Below, one piece after another: positions 15,780 to 24,067 of a stretch of 28,067 bases of DNA. Origin of the DNA: CAZFLM01 sp964519955 (lineage in GTDB: Bacteria; Armatimonadota; Chthonomonadetes; Chthonomonadales; CAJBBX01); assembly GCA_964519955.1 (NCBI GenBank), contig CAZFLM010000081.1, positions 1 through 28,067 of the forward strand, read 5' to 3'. How positions within the stretch are numbered: position 1 is the stretch's first letter; each line of letters starts with the position of its first letter. The position numbers were made by a program, and so were the translations under genes. The notes under the pieces were generated by a model. That model searched no databases and was not told the origin of the DNA. It saw only the letters and a program-made list of their open reading frames with translations.

Positions 15780-16115
15780 GCGTATGCCTCCAGGCAGAGA
15801 TTGGATGGCCGGCCGCGAGGCCAGGGGTGTGCCGCTGCTCGTGCACTCGCGATGGCTGTGGACGCCCTGACGGTGCGGTGCAACCACAGGGATGGCGGTC
15901 GCTCCGTTGCCAGGGCGGGGCCCTTCACGTTGCTGGCAATCATCGGCGCGAACTAGCCAGCAGTGCCGTGCGTTAGGTCCGAGTCTGACCGCCGGTGGGT
16001 CCCTGAGTGCGGCGATGCAAGCGTCGTCCGTGCAGGTGTATTGTCGGAGCCGGCGACGCCGTTCTGCAGAGAGCGGGGCGGCGCCCACACGTCACCCCCC
16101 TGATCCGTCATCTGT
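15780..16115. other. Gene-free spacer
   Basis: No frame in these 336 bp shows a ribosome binding site with consistent codon use or a recognisable protein. The open frames present are short and low in likeness to any family. It may hold decayed sequence, as the next segment does. Confidence 0.5.
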
Positions 16116-16258
16116 CTAGCCCACGAACGCCCCGTTGATGGCCCGCGCCGCTTTTCGGAAGCCGTCGGGTGGGGACGCCGAAGTCACTGTTGATCTCCGA
16201 GGCGACCTGGCTGATCATGCCGATGTTGACGCCGGCCCCCGCGAGCCCCCCGACTCCT
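16116..16258 (-). pseudogene. Remnant of an aspartokinase C-terminal ACT domain
   Basis: The minus strand reads GGLAGAGVNIGMISQVASEI then NSDFGVPT in one frame, and after a shift near 16160-16175 reads KAARAINGAFVG and TAG at 16118-16116. This order (AGxNIxMISQxxSEI, then a strand, then KAxRAIHxAF and stop) is that of the last ACT repeat of aspartate kinase. A TGA cuts the frame just upstream and the kinase domain is absent, so it is a frameshifted tail fragment, probably left by deletion or recombination. Confidence 0.5.
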
Positions 16259-16338
16259 CCTCACGCTGCCGCTCGACGGGTCGACGGGGCTGCTCCGGCG
16301 CGGGTGTCCTGGCGCCGCTCCCCTACGCCGCTGCGCAT

Positions 16339-16419
16339 CTAGCCTGACCTATGCATGAGTCGCACCGGACGGGCACGGAGGCCCATCCCACCACTGCACT
16401 CGTGCATGATCCAGGCTAG
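16339..16419. repeat. Dispersed palindromic repeat, copy 1 (overlaps the sulfatase stop codon)
   Basis: CTAGCCTG (16339-16346) is inverted as CAGGCTAG (16412-16419); inside, ATGCATGAGT pairs with ACTCGTGCAT and GGACGGGC with GCCCATCC, so the whole 81 bp can fold as a long hairpin. The 30-bp core at 16364-16393 is identical, in reverse, to 25186-25215. The outer arm includes the sulfatase TAG. Confidence 0.85.
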
Positions 16420-17942
16420 CCCGGCGCTGCCACGGCCTTGCCCGTCGCCCTGTCGACGGAGAGTTGCGCGCCGGTGGCCTCGATCCGCGCTCGCAGCAGG
16501 TCCTGCATCTCGCGCAGTTTCGCCGGGTGGCGCGCACTCAGGTCGTGCTCCTCGCCGATGTCGACCGCCAGGTTGTACAGCTCGCATCGGGCCTCGGCAT
16601 GCGAGAAGATGAGCTTCCAGTCGCCGGCGCGCACCGCGGTGAACGGGTAGATGCCCGGGCCGGTCGGTCCCCAGACGTGCGGGTAGTTGAAGAGGAGCGG
16701 CCGGTCGGCGGGCGGAGCGCCTGTCCCGCGCAAGAGCGGGCACAGGTTGGTGCCGTCGCCCTTCGCTACGACGCGGGCCGCGCCGGGCACTCCGGCGGCC
16801 GAGAGGATGGTGCCGAACAGGTCTTCGCTGATGACCGGCGTGCCGCAGACCGTGCCGGGCTTGACGACGCCGGGCCAGCGCACGATCATCGGTACGCGGA
16901 CGCCGCCCTCGTGCGCGGAGCCCTTGCCGCTCTTGAGCGGCGCGTTGTGCGTGTTCGGCAGGCCGCCGCGCCCGTGCGCCGAGAGCCCGCCGTTGTCGGA
17001 GACGAAGATAACCAGCGTGTTATGCGCCACGCCGCGCTTGCGCAACTCCGCCATCAGGTCGCCCAGGCTCTTGTCCATGCCCTCCAGCAGCGCTGCGTAC
17101 ATCGCCTCCGTACGGTCGAGGCCGGCCTTCACGTACTTGCCGAAGAACCGGTCGTCCGGCGCGAAGGGCACGTGCACCGCGTAGTGGGCCATGTTCAGAA
17201 AGAAGGGCTTCTCAGCCGAGATGGCCTCGTCGACGGCGCGGAGGGCTTCGATGGTCAGTGCCTCGGTGAGGAAGGTGCCGGTGCCGATGTACTTGTCGAG
17301 CCCCGGCACATCCCACGCGTGGTCCTTCTGAAGGTACTTGCCGTAGCCCTCCTGCGGTAGGTAACTCCCCGGCGCGCCGGCCGCGTGCCCGGCGATGTTC
17401 ACGTCGAACCCCAGGTTCAGCGGATCCGCTCCGGGCGTCTTCGTCGCGCCGAAGTGGGCCTTGCCGCAGTGGATCGTGCGGTAGCCGCTGCGCCTGAGGA
17501 GGGCCGGCAGCGTCGGCGGCGCGAACGCTCGCGGCGTCCGCCGGGTGTTGCTCAGCCCGGCCAGGTTCCAACTCGGCGGCAGCAGCGTCGGGTGCTTGCC
17601 GGACGTGTCCTGATCCGGGTGCAGCGTCCAGTTGGTGACGTGCGACCGGGCCGGGCTCCAGCCGGTCATCAGGCTGACGCGCGTGGGCGTGCAGACCGGC
17701 GCGGCGTGCGCGTCGGTGAACCGCATGCCCTCGTTCGCCACGCGCTCCATCGCGGGAGTGTGGTAGCGGTCGTTGAAGGGCGTGTGCCGCGTCCAGAAGG
17801 GCACCGACGTGTCCTGCCACCCCATGTCGTCGACGACGAACAGGACGACGTTCGGGGGCGTGGGTTTGCCGCTCTCGCCGCCCGCGCCCAGGGCGCCTGC
17901 CGCCGCCGCGCTGGTTGCCATGAACTCCCTCCTGGTCATCAT
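16416..17942 (-). CDS. Tat-exported type I sulfatase
   Basis: The start is ATG at 17942 (a second ATG follows directly), 8 nt after GGAGGG. The 508-residue product begins with a twin-arginine signal (TRREFMATSAAAAGALGAG), fitting export of a folded metalloenzyme. The sulfatase domain begins NVVLFVVDDMGWQD, whose Asp pair binds calcium. Cys84 in VCTPTRVSLMTG is the CxPxR site that is oxidised to formylglycine by FGE or anSME; GKAHFG and IFVSDNGGLSAHG supply further active-site residues. It should release sulfate from sulfated glycans or esters. It lies 30 bp after the ADP-ribosylglycohydrolase gene on the same strand, so an operon is likely. Its stop codon lies in the arm of a palindromic repeat. 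Confidence 0.92.
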   Translation of the reverse strand: MMTRREFMATSAAAAGALGAGGESGKPTPPNVVLFVVDDMGWQDTSVPFWTRHTPFNDRYHTPAMERVANEGMRFTDAHAAPVCTPTRVSLMTGWSPARSHVTNWTLHPDQDTSGKHPTLLPPSWNLAGLSNTRRTPRAFAPPTLPALLRRSGYRTIHCGKAHFGATKTPGADPLNLGFDVNIAGHAAGAPGSYLPQEGYGKYLQKDHAWDVPGLDKYIGTGTFLTEALTIEALRAVDEAISAEKPFFLNMAHYAVHVPFAPDDRFFGKYVKAGLDRTEAMYAALLEGMDKSLGDLMAELRKRGVAHNTLVIFVSDNGGLSAHGRGGLPNTHNAPLKSGKGSAHEGGVRVPMIVRWPGVVKPGTVCGTPVISEDLFGTILSAAGVPGAARVVAKGDGTNLCPLLRGTGAPPADRPLLFNYPHVWGPTGPGIYPFTAVRAGDWKLIFSHAEARCELYNLAVDIGEEHDLSARHPAKLREMQDLLRARIEATGAQLSVDRATGKAVAAPG

Positions 17943-17972
17943 GCCCTGAGCCCTCCGGCGCCTCGGCCCCGT

Positions 17973-19496
17973 CTAGGCGCCGCCGACCCCGTTGAGGAAC
18001 GCGAGCGGCACGAGCATCGCGGTCGGGCGCCCCTCGATGGTGAACTCCGCGACAGCGCGGCTCAGCGGGCGGGTGACCGCCGGCGCGGTGAACGCGAACG
18101 CCAGCGCAGCGGGAGCGCCCAGGCTGCCCGGCATGCTCATCGCGAAGGCGTCCGGCGAGGGCGCCACGGTCCAGCCCTCCGGCGCATACACGTGGACGGC
18201 GACGTTCGCCTGCACCTTGTCCGTGTTGTGCAGGACCAGGCGGACGGTCTTCGGCTCCCCTGCGACGATAGCGGGCGTGTCGCCGTAGTCCACGCAGACC
18301 GTGAAGAACGGGAAGTCGAACCGAGGGCCGCTCATGGCTCGATAGAGGAAGGCTCCCTGGTCGTGTGCCTTGAGGGCGTCGTCCGTCAGCCCGGCGAGGT
18401 CGGTGGCCTCGGGCGTGTCGATGGCGAGCCCGCCGTGCCGCAGCGACACCTGCCGCGCGATCCGCTCCGTGCGATCCGTCATCGCGTCCACGTCGGCCGG
18501 GAGCTGGTTGCCGAAGTAGCCCAACTCGCCGAGGTTGAGGCAGGCGACCTTGATCTTGCGGCCGATCGGCTCGATCCACTTCTGCGGGATCGCCTTGGCG
18601 CCGTGGATGATGCCGTAGATGGAGCCTGCCGTGGCCGCGGTGCAGTCCGTATCCTCACCGCAGTTCACCGTGGTGCAGAGCATCCTGCCGAAGTCGTCGC
18701 CGCCGTAGAGCAGGCCGAGCACGGTGATGCCGATGTTCGAGGGGGCGTCGTAGCCGCGCAAGCCCTCGGCGAAGCCCTTGGCATGGTCGTCCGGGCTGGT
18801 GCACCAGTCGAACCCCATGTGGGTGCTGCCGCGGTGACGCCGCAGGATCTCGTCGCGCGCCTCCAGCCAGGGCTTGCCCGTGTCGAAGCACTCGATGGCG
18901 GTGCGCACCGCGCCGGCGATGCCGCAATCGGCCGGGATGTACGAGAGCCCGATGTCGATCAGCCGCCGCATGTCGCCCACCACGAACGCGGCCGCCTCGA
19001 GCGCGCCGACGAAGACCTCGGCGTAGGTGCCCTCCCCGTTCCCGTGGTCCAGGATGGCGTCCTCGAAGCAGTACCTGGCAGCCAGGTCCGGCCGGCCGGG
19101 GCAGACGCAGGCCCAGATCTCGGACCGGATGTAGGCGCCGCAGCTATGCCGATAGAGGTTGTGCAGCGTGCCCGAGAGCGGCGGCTGCAGCCCCTGTCGC
19201 ATGTTGATCTTGCCCGTGCCATACTCCGCCCAGTGCGGCGTGACGTAGAGGCACCAGTACTCGGCCAGCGTGTGGGCGTCGACCGCGATGCCCTTCTCCT
19301 CCAGCGCCACCAGCCAGAGCAACTGGATGTCGAGGTCGTCGTTCGGCAGCGCCTCGCCGCCCAGGTCCTGTGTGTAGAAGGTGACGTCGTTCACCTGCCG
19401 ACGCCACTCGAACGGCGCGCCCAGTGTGCCGCCGATGTTCTTGCCAAGCCAGCATCCGAGCACCTTGTCGCGGTACTCGTCCCGATTGAGTCGCAT
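17973..19496 (-). CDS. ADP-ribosylglycohydrolase (DraG/ARH) family protein
   Basis: The ATG at 19496 (TGGGGGA just upstream) gives 507 residues. The ARH domain (PF03747) covers about 1-370: it begins RDKVLGCWLGKNIGGTLGAP, then NDDLDIQ (52-58) and CGEDTDC (279-285), which hold the acidic residues that bind the two magnesium ions. The helical ATAGSIYGIIHGA segment follows. Residues about 380-507 add a beta-sandwich domain (VDYGDTPAIVAGEPKTVRLVL; VAVHVYAPEGWTV), which is unusual for the cytosolic ARH enzymes and recalls glycan-binding or Ig-like modules. There is no signal peptide. Members remove ADP-ribose from proteins or act on related N-glycosidic bonds; the real substrate here is open. First gene of a two-gene operon with the sulfatase. 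Confidence 0.88.
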   Translation of the reverse strand: MRLNRDEYRDKVLGCWLGKNIGGTLGAPFEWRRQVNDVTFYTQDLGGEALPNDDLDIQLLWLVALEEKGIAVDAHTLAEYWCLYVTPHWAEYGTGKINMRQGLQPPLSGTLHNLYRHSCGAYIRSEIWACVCPGRPDLAARYCFEDAILDHGNGEGTYAEVFVGALEAAAFVVGDMRRLIDIGLSYIPADCGIAGAVRTAIECFDTGKPWLEARDEILRRHRGSTHMGFDWCTSPDDHAKGFAEGLRGYDAPSNIGITVLGLLYGGDDFGRMLCTTVNCGEDTDCTAATAGSIYGIIHGAKAIPQKWIEPIGRKIKVACLNLGELGYFGNQLPADVDAMTDRTERIARQVSLRHGGLAIDTPEATDLAGLTDDALKAHDQGAFLYRAMSGPRFDFPFFTVCVDYGDTPAIVAGEPKTVRLVLHNTDKVQANVAVHVYAPEGWTVAPSPDAFAMSMPGSLGAPAALAFAFTAPAVTRPLSRAVAEFTIEGRPTAMLVPLAFLNGVGGA

Positions 19497-19686
19497 GTTG
19501 CGTTCCCCCAGACGATGGTGTGCCGGGTACTGCTTCCTCTCGACAGGCCCGGAGTCCTCTCCTGCAGGGGCTTCGGGTGCGTGTTCGGGCTGGGCGCTCT
19601 TGCCAGCCGAAGGGAGAGACGGAGCACTCCTGCGTGTTCGCGAGCCGCCTGGTACGGACAAGAACGGCGGACGGGCCGGCAGGTTG
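19497..19686. other. Divergent intergenic region, upstream half
   Basis: Together with 19703-20002 this makes about 500 bp between the divergent ADP-ribosylglycohydrolase and aminotransferase genes. Apart from the sigma-54 match I see no gene, hairpin or repeat. Activator sites for sigma-54 could lie here but are not recognisable by eye. Confidence 0.4.
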
Positions 19687-19702
19687 TGGCACGGAACTTG
19701 CA
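19687..19702 (+). promoter_or_regulatory. Sigma-54 (RpoN) promoter -24/-12 element
   Basis: TGGCACGGAACTTGCA matches the consensus TGGCACG-N4-TTGCA at every fixed base, with the required GG-N10-GC spacing. Transcription would start about 12 bp downstream (near 19714) and run into the aminotransferase gene at 20003, leaving a leader of about 290 nt. It needs an enhancer-binding AAA activator. Confidence 0.75.
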
Positions 19703-20002
19703 GTGATAGGTTACTGCGTCCGGAGACGCCCAGCTTGGTGGCGGGTACCAGTCGCCTTGTCGCCAAGCGTGCGGTATCCTGGATGCTCCTGCCGGGCATG
19801 AGCGATCCCCCCCCGCTCCGATCCCGCGATGTGTCGCAGGCGTGCGCGCCATGTTCTATCGCACGTGCGCCGCACGTTCGGCAGCCCATCGCGCACCCAG
19901 GCCCCGTTGGCCTTTGCACGTTCCGCCGGTTCACTGACGCCGCCCGTGACGGCCTCCGCTGGGGGCGCCGGTGACGGACCGTTTCGGTAGGGAGATCGCA
20001 GG

Positions 20003-21169
20003 ATGGCCGTCGCCCAGGGACAGACGTTCCTGCCGTTCGCTTTGCCCGACATTGGCCAGGAGGAGATCGACGAGGTCGTCGACACCCTGAAGTCGGGATG
20101 GCTCACAACGGGCCCCAAGACCCGTCGGTTCGAAGAGCGGTTCGCCGAGTTCATCGGGGCGGACGTTCAGGCGCTCGCCGTGAACTCGGCGACGTCCGGG
20201 CTGCACCTGGCGCTCGAGGCGCTGGGCATCCGCGAGGGCGACGAGGTCATCACCACGCCCTACACCTTCACCGCTACGGCGGAGACCATCCGCTACCTTG
20301 GCGCGCATCCCGTCTTCGTCGACGTCGACCCCGACACGCTGTGCATCGACCCGGGGCGCATCCGGGCCGCTATCACCTCGAGGACACGCGCGATCGTTCC
20401 GGTGCACCTTGGCGGTCTCTCCTCGGACATGGTGGCCATCCTCAAGATCGCGGACTGCTACGGCCTGCGCGTGGTCGAGGATGCCGCTCATGCCCTGCCG
20501 ACGACCTGTGGCGGCAAGCTCATCGGGGCACTTGCGAGCGACGCGACCGTCTTCAGCTTCTACGCTACGAAGACCCTCGCGACCGGCGAGGGCGGCATGG
20601 TCGTCACGCGCGACAAGTCCGTCGCCCGGCGCTGCCGGACGATGCGATTGCACGGCATCGACCGTGACGCGTTCGATCGGTACTCCTCGACCAGACCGGC
20701 GTGGTACTACGAGGTCATCGCGCCGGGCCTGAAGTACAACATGACGGATGTGGCTGCCGCCATCGGCCTGCAGCAACTGCGCAAGGTGCACCGTTTCCAG
20801 GAGCGACGCGCCCAGATCGCGGCAGCGTACGACGCGGCCTTCCGCGACCTGCCCGTCACCCTGCCCGCGCTCCCCGCGATCGGCGACATGCACGCCTGGC
20901 ACCTGTACATGCTTCGCCTGCACCCGGAGGCGCCGCAGTCGCGCGACGAGTTCATCAGCCGCATGGCCAGAGAAGGGGTCGGAACGAGCGTTCACTTCAT
21001 TCCGCTCCACATCCAGCCGTACTGGCGCGACACGTATGGGCTGAAGCCGGACTACTACCCGGTGGCCTACGAGCAGTACCTGCGCGCCGTGAGCCTGCCC
21101 ATCTACACCCGCATGACGGACGCCGACGTGCGGCGCGTCATCGACACCGTGCGCGACCTGCTGGCGTAG
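20003..21169 (+). CDS. DegT/DnrJ/EryC1 family sugar aminotransferase
   Basis: The ATG at 20003 starts a 388-residue protein, the family's usual length. It is a fold-type I PLP enzyme: PLP-binding Asp160 in VVEDAAHAL, Ser/Thr contacts in NSATSGLHLAL (61-71) and Schiff-base Lys190 in FSFYATKTLATGEGG. The last residues carry the dimer-completing part typical of sugar aminotransferases (VHFIPLHIQPYWRD, LPIYTRMTDADVRRVI). It transfers an amino group from glutamate to a 4-keto (or 3-keto) nucleotide sugar. With the dehydratase at 21950 and the sugar transferase next to it, a PglE-like role making a UDP-4-amino-4,6-dideoxy sugar is likely but inferred. A sigma-54 promoter lies upstream. Confidence 0.92.
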   Translation: MAVAQGQTFLPFALPDIGQEEIDEVVDTLKSGWLTTGPKTRRFEERFAEFIGADVQALAVNSATSGLHLALEALGIREGDEVITTPYTFTATAETIRYLGAHPVFVDVDPDTLCIDPGRIRAAITSRTRAIVPVHLGGLSSDMVAILKIADCYGLRVVEDAAHALPTTCGGKLIGALASDATVFSFYATKTLATGEGGMVVTRDKSVARRCRTMRLHGIDRDAFDRYSSTRPAWYYEVIAPGLKYNMTDVAAAIGLQQLRKVHRFQERRAQIAAAYDAAFRDLPVTLPALPAIGDMHAWHLYMLRLHPEAPQSRDEFISRMAREGVGTSVHFIPLHIQPYWRDTYGLKPDYYPVAYEQYLRAVSLPIYTRMTDADVRRVIDTVRDLLA

Positions 21170-21230
21170 GCCTCGATGGCGCCCGATGCGGCGCTCCTAC
21201 CCACCATGAACCGGCGGAGGTCTGCCCCGG

Positions 21231-21815
21231 ATGCGGCTCCTGGATATCGCGCTCTCCGCCATCTTGCTGGTCTGCCTGAGCCCGGTCTTGTTCGTCATCG
21301 CTCTCCTCGTCAAGGTCTCCTCGCCAGGCCCCGTGCTGTTCCGCCATCAGCGGGTCGGACTGGCGGGCCGCCCGTTCGCGCTCCTGAAGTTCCGCTCGAT
21401 GCGCGCGGCCTCTGCCGGGCCCGCCGTGACGGCAGGCGGCGATGATCGCGTCACCCCGATCGGCCGCATCCTGCGCAAATGGAAGCTGGATGAGCTGCCG
21501 CAGTTCCTTAACGTACTGCGAGGCGAGATGAGCCTGGTTGGCCCGAGGCCCGAAGTGGCGGAGTACGTGGCGCGGTACACTGACGCGCAGCGGGCCGTCC
21601 TGAGCGTGCGCCCGGGGATCACCGGCGCGGCGCAACTCGAGTACCGCAACGAGGAGGAGCTTCTCGCCGGGCGGGCCGACGTGGAGGAGTACTACATCTC
21701 CTCCGTCATGCCGGCCAAGCTCGCCATCGACCTGCGCTACCTCGAGCGCCGAACGCTCCTGACCGACGTGGCCGTGCTCGCCCGCACCGCGTGGCTGCTG
21801 GTGCGGCGCCCGTGA
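21231..21815 (+). CDS. Bacterial sugar transferase (polyprenyl-phosphate phosphoglycosyl transferase)
   Basis: The ATG at 21231 follows GGCGGAGG (21213-21220) by 10 nt and lies 61 bp after the aminotransferase stop, so co-transcription is likely. The 194-residue product is a small monotopic phosphoglycosyl transferase (PF02397), near the size of PglC and without the large membrane domain of WbaP. Visible are the re-entrant membrane helix (LLDIALSAILLVCLSPVLFVIALLV, residues 3-27 in two parts), KFRSM (53-57), the catalytic Asp87-Glu88 in KLDELPQF and the SLVGPRPE block. It moves a sugar-1-phosphate from a UDP-sugar to undecaprenyl phosphate at the inner membrane, the first step of glycan or capsule assembly. 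Confidence 0.93.
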   Translation: MRLLDIALSAILLVCLSPVLFVIALLVKVSSPGPVLFRHQRVGLAGRPFALLKFRSMRAASAGPAVTAGGDDRVTPIGRILRKWKLDELPQFLNVLRGEMSLVGPRPEVAEYVARYTDAQRAVLSVRPGITGAAQLEYRNEEELLAGRADVEEYYISSVMPAKLAIDLRYLERRTLLTDVAVLARTAWLLVRRP

Positions 21816-21845
21816 CCGCCGGCCGCGCCGGAGGGGCGGATCGCC

Positions 21846-21861
21846 TGGCACGCATCATGCA
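21846..21861 (+). promoter_or_regulatory. Second sigma-54-type promoter, upstream of the CapD/PglF-like gene
   Basis: TGGCACGCATCATGCA has a perfect -24 block and the GG-N10-GC spacing, with one deviation (ATGC for TTGC) in the -12 block. It lies about 90 bp before the ATG at 21950. Its pairing with the perfect site at 19687 in the same gene set makes it more credible than either alone. Confidence 0.55.
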
Positions 21862-21949
21862 ATGAGGGGAAGCATGGCGCTTCGCTATGGAGGGTCGGCG
21901 CCTGCCGCACGCTCAGTCACACCCCCCGGTGTGCAGATTGGTAGTTTGA

Positions 21950-23962
21950 ATGTCCCTGCAGCCGCATGCACTTGACGCATGCCGTCCCGTTCTGGCGAAG
22001 TGGCCCGGTGTACGCAACAGGCACTTCCTGCTGATCGATGTGCTGCTCCTCGCGACGGCTGCCGTGATAGCCCTGGCTCTGCGTCTCGACGGGTTCACGA
22101 AGGTCGCGCTCTACTCCAAGGACCTGGCCCTCTTCGCGCTCGCGTCCTCAGTCCTCTATCTGGCCACCTTCGCCCAGTTCGGCCTCTATCGGCGCTACTG
22201 GCTCGATGCCACTGTGGAGGAGCTTGTCCTCATCTTCGGCGCTGTCCTGACGGGGCTCGCGCTGTCGTTCGTCTCGTTGGCAGCGGCCAAGAGCACCGGC
22301 CTCGTTACGGGCTCGTTTCCGCAGTCCATACCCCTGATCCAGGGACTGCTCCTGCTCGTGCTGATCGGCGGCTCGCGGTTCAGTGTGCGCGTCGCGCGAA
22401 GGGCGCTGCGCGAAAACGCCGGGCCGGACGCTTCCCGTCTGCTCATCGTAGGCGCCGGGTTTGCCGGCCGGTGGCTGGCGCGCGAATTGCAGCGCACCGG
22501 AGCCGAACTGGGCGTCAGACCCATCGGCTTCGTGGACGACGACCCGGAGAAGCAGCGGCTGCGCATCATGAACCTGCCGGTCCTGGGCACACGGGCCGAC
22601 CTGGGACGGCTGATCGAGGAGCACCGCATCAAGCAGGTGGCCATCGCCATCCCGAGCGCCGCGGGCAAGCTCATCCGCGAGATCGTGACCGCGTGCGAGC
22701 GGGCGGGCGTTGCGGTCAAGACGCTGCCCGGCCTCTCCGCCATCCTCGACGGCAAGGTGCTCGTCTCGCAGATGCGCAGCGTCGACATCGAGGACCTGCT
22801 GCGCCGCGAGCCCATCGAGACCGACACCGCGGCGGTGCGTGGGATGCTCCGCGGGCAGCGCGTGCTGGTGACGGGCGGAGGCGGCTCCATCGGCAGCGAG
22901 TTGTGCCGCCAGATCCTGCAGTGCCGCCCCGCCGAGCTGACTGTGCTGGGCCACGGCGAGAACTCCGTCTTCGACATCCAGAACGAGTTGCTGCGGTCCG
23001 CTCAGAAGCTGTTCGGGTCTTTCGGTACCACTCCGGCCATCCGCGCCATCATCGCGGACATCCGATTTGCGGATCGGCTGCAGCGGGTATTCGAGGAAGT
23101 GAGGCCCGAGATCGTCTTCCATGCGGCGGCGCACAAGCATGTTCCGCTGATGGAGGCCAACCCGACCGAGGCCATCGCCAACAACTTTCTGGGTACGCGC
23201 AACGTCCTGGCGGCCTGCCGATCGGTCGGCGTGCAGCACTTCGTGATGATCTCCACCGACAAGGCGGTGAACCCGACCAGCGTGATGGGCGCCAGCAAGC
23301 GCGCGGCGGAGCTGCTGGTCCTGGAGGCGGCGCAACAGACCGGGATGCCGTACGTGGCGGTGCGCTTCGGCAATGTGCTCGGGAGCCGCGGCAGCGTGGT
23401 GCCGACGTTCAAGCGCCAGATCGCGGCGGGCGGGCCGGTGACGGTGAGCCACCCCGATATGCGCCGCTTCTTCATGACGATCCCGGAGGCGGTGCAGCTC
23501 GTGCTGCAGGCGGCGGTGCTGGGGCGGGGTGGCGAGGTGTTCATGTTGGACATGGGCGACCCGGTGAAGATCGTGGACCTGGCGCGCGACCTGATCGAGC
23601 TGTCGGGGCTGGAGGTCGGGCGCGACATCGACATCCAGATCACGGGCATCCGCCCGGGCGAGAAGCTGTTCGAGGAGCTGTACCTGCCGGGCGAGCGCTA
23701 TGAGCGGACGGTGCACGACAAGATCCTGAACGTGAGCAGCGCGGCGGCCGCGGTCCCCGAGGAACTGCACGCACAGATCCACGATGCGCAGCGCGCGGTG
23801 CGCGAAGACGACGACGCCCTGGCGGTGCGCATCCTGCGCCGGTTGGTGCCCGAGTTCCTGCCGGATGAGGTGCGCAGAGAGCCCCAGAACGGCTCGACCG
23901 CGGTGGCGCAGTCGCCGACCAAAGAGAGGCCAGCGGACGCTATCCGGGTAAGCGGGCAGTGA
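21950..23962 (+). CDS. Membrane nucleotide-sugar 4,6-dehydratase (CapD/PglF/FlaA1-type)
   Basis: The ATG at 21950 gives 670 residues; no strong Shine-Dalgarno motif is visible. Four membrane helices fill about residues 25-140, then a CoA-binding-like Rossmann domain (LLIVGAGFAGRWLA, 165-178), then the SDR dehydratase domain with NAD motif TGGGGSIGSEL (around 307-317). The catalytic stretch ISTDKAVNPTSVMGASK has Thr-Asp-Lys and Met in place of the usual SDR Tyr (MxxxK), the mark of PglF-type UDP-GlcNAc 4,6-dehydratases. It makes the 4-keto-6-deoxy sugar that the DegT enzyme would aminate. The C-terminal 30 residues are a disordered tail. It may have its own sigma-54 promoter. Confidence 0.93.
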   Translation: MSLQPHALDACRPVLAKWPGVRNRHFLLIDVLLLATAAVIALALRLDGFTKVALYSKDLALFALASSVLYLATFAQFGLYRRYWLDATVEELVLIFGAVLTGLALSFVSLAAAKSTGLVTGSFPQSIPLIQGLLLLVLIGGSRFSVRVARRALRENAGPDASRLLIVGAGFAGRWLARELQRTGAELGVRPIGFVDDDPEKQRLRIMNLPVLGTRADLGRLIEEHRIKQVAIAIPSAAGKLIREIVTACERAGVAVKTLPGLSAILDGKVLVSQMRSVDIEDLLRREPIETDTAAVRGMLRGQRVLVTGGGGSIGSELCRQILQCRPAELTVLGHGENSVFDIQNELLRSAQKLFGSFGTTPAIRAIIADIRFADRLQRVFEEVRPEIVFHAAAHKHVPLMEANPTEAIANNFLGTRNVLAACRSVGVQHFVMISTDKAVNPTSVMGASKRAAELLVLEAAQQTGMPYVAVRFGNVLGSRGSVVPTFKRQIAAGGPVTVSHPDMRRFFMTIPEAVQLVLQAAVLGRGGEVFMLDMGDPVKIVDLARDLIELSGLEVGRDIDIQITGIRPGEKLFEELYLPGERYERTVHDKILNVSSAAAAVPEELHAQIHDAQRAVREDDDALAVRILRRLVPEFLPDEVRREPQNGSTAVAQSPTKERPADAIRVSGQ

Positions 23963-24018
23963 CGAGTGGGAAGTGGGAAGCCAACGGCGGGCCGCGCATC
24001 GATACCGGCCCGCTGTTC

Positions 24019-24050
24019 TTCTGGCTTCTGACTTCTGACTTCTGGCTTCT
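24019..24050. repeat. Short tandem repeat (CTTCTGR unit)
   Basis: About four tandem copies of CTTCTGA/CTTCTGG lie just after the CapD-type gene, and the nearby 23964-23980 carries GTGGGAAGTGGGAAG. The gap to the next gene is only 105 bp. Slippage-prone low-complexity sequence of this kind is common between genes; no function is seen. Confidence 0.7.
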
Positions 24051-24067
24051 CGCTCCCGCCCCTTGCC

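Noticed and set aside
17385..19706. 773-codon open frame on the plus strand
   Set aside because: It is antisense to the ADP-ribosylglycohydrolase and sulfatase genes, crosses the intergenic gap between them and has no recognisable motif.
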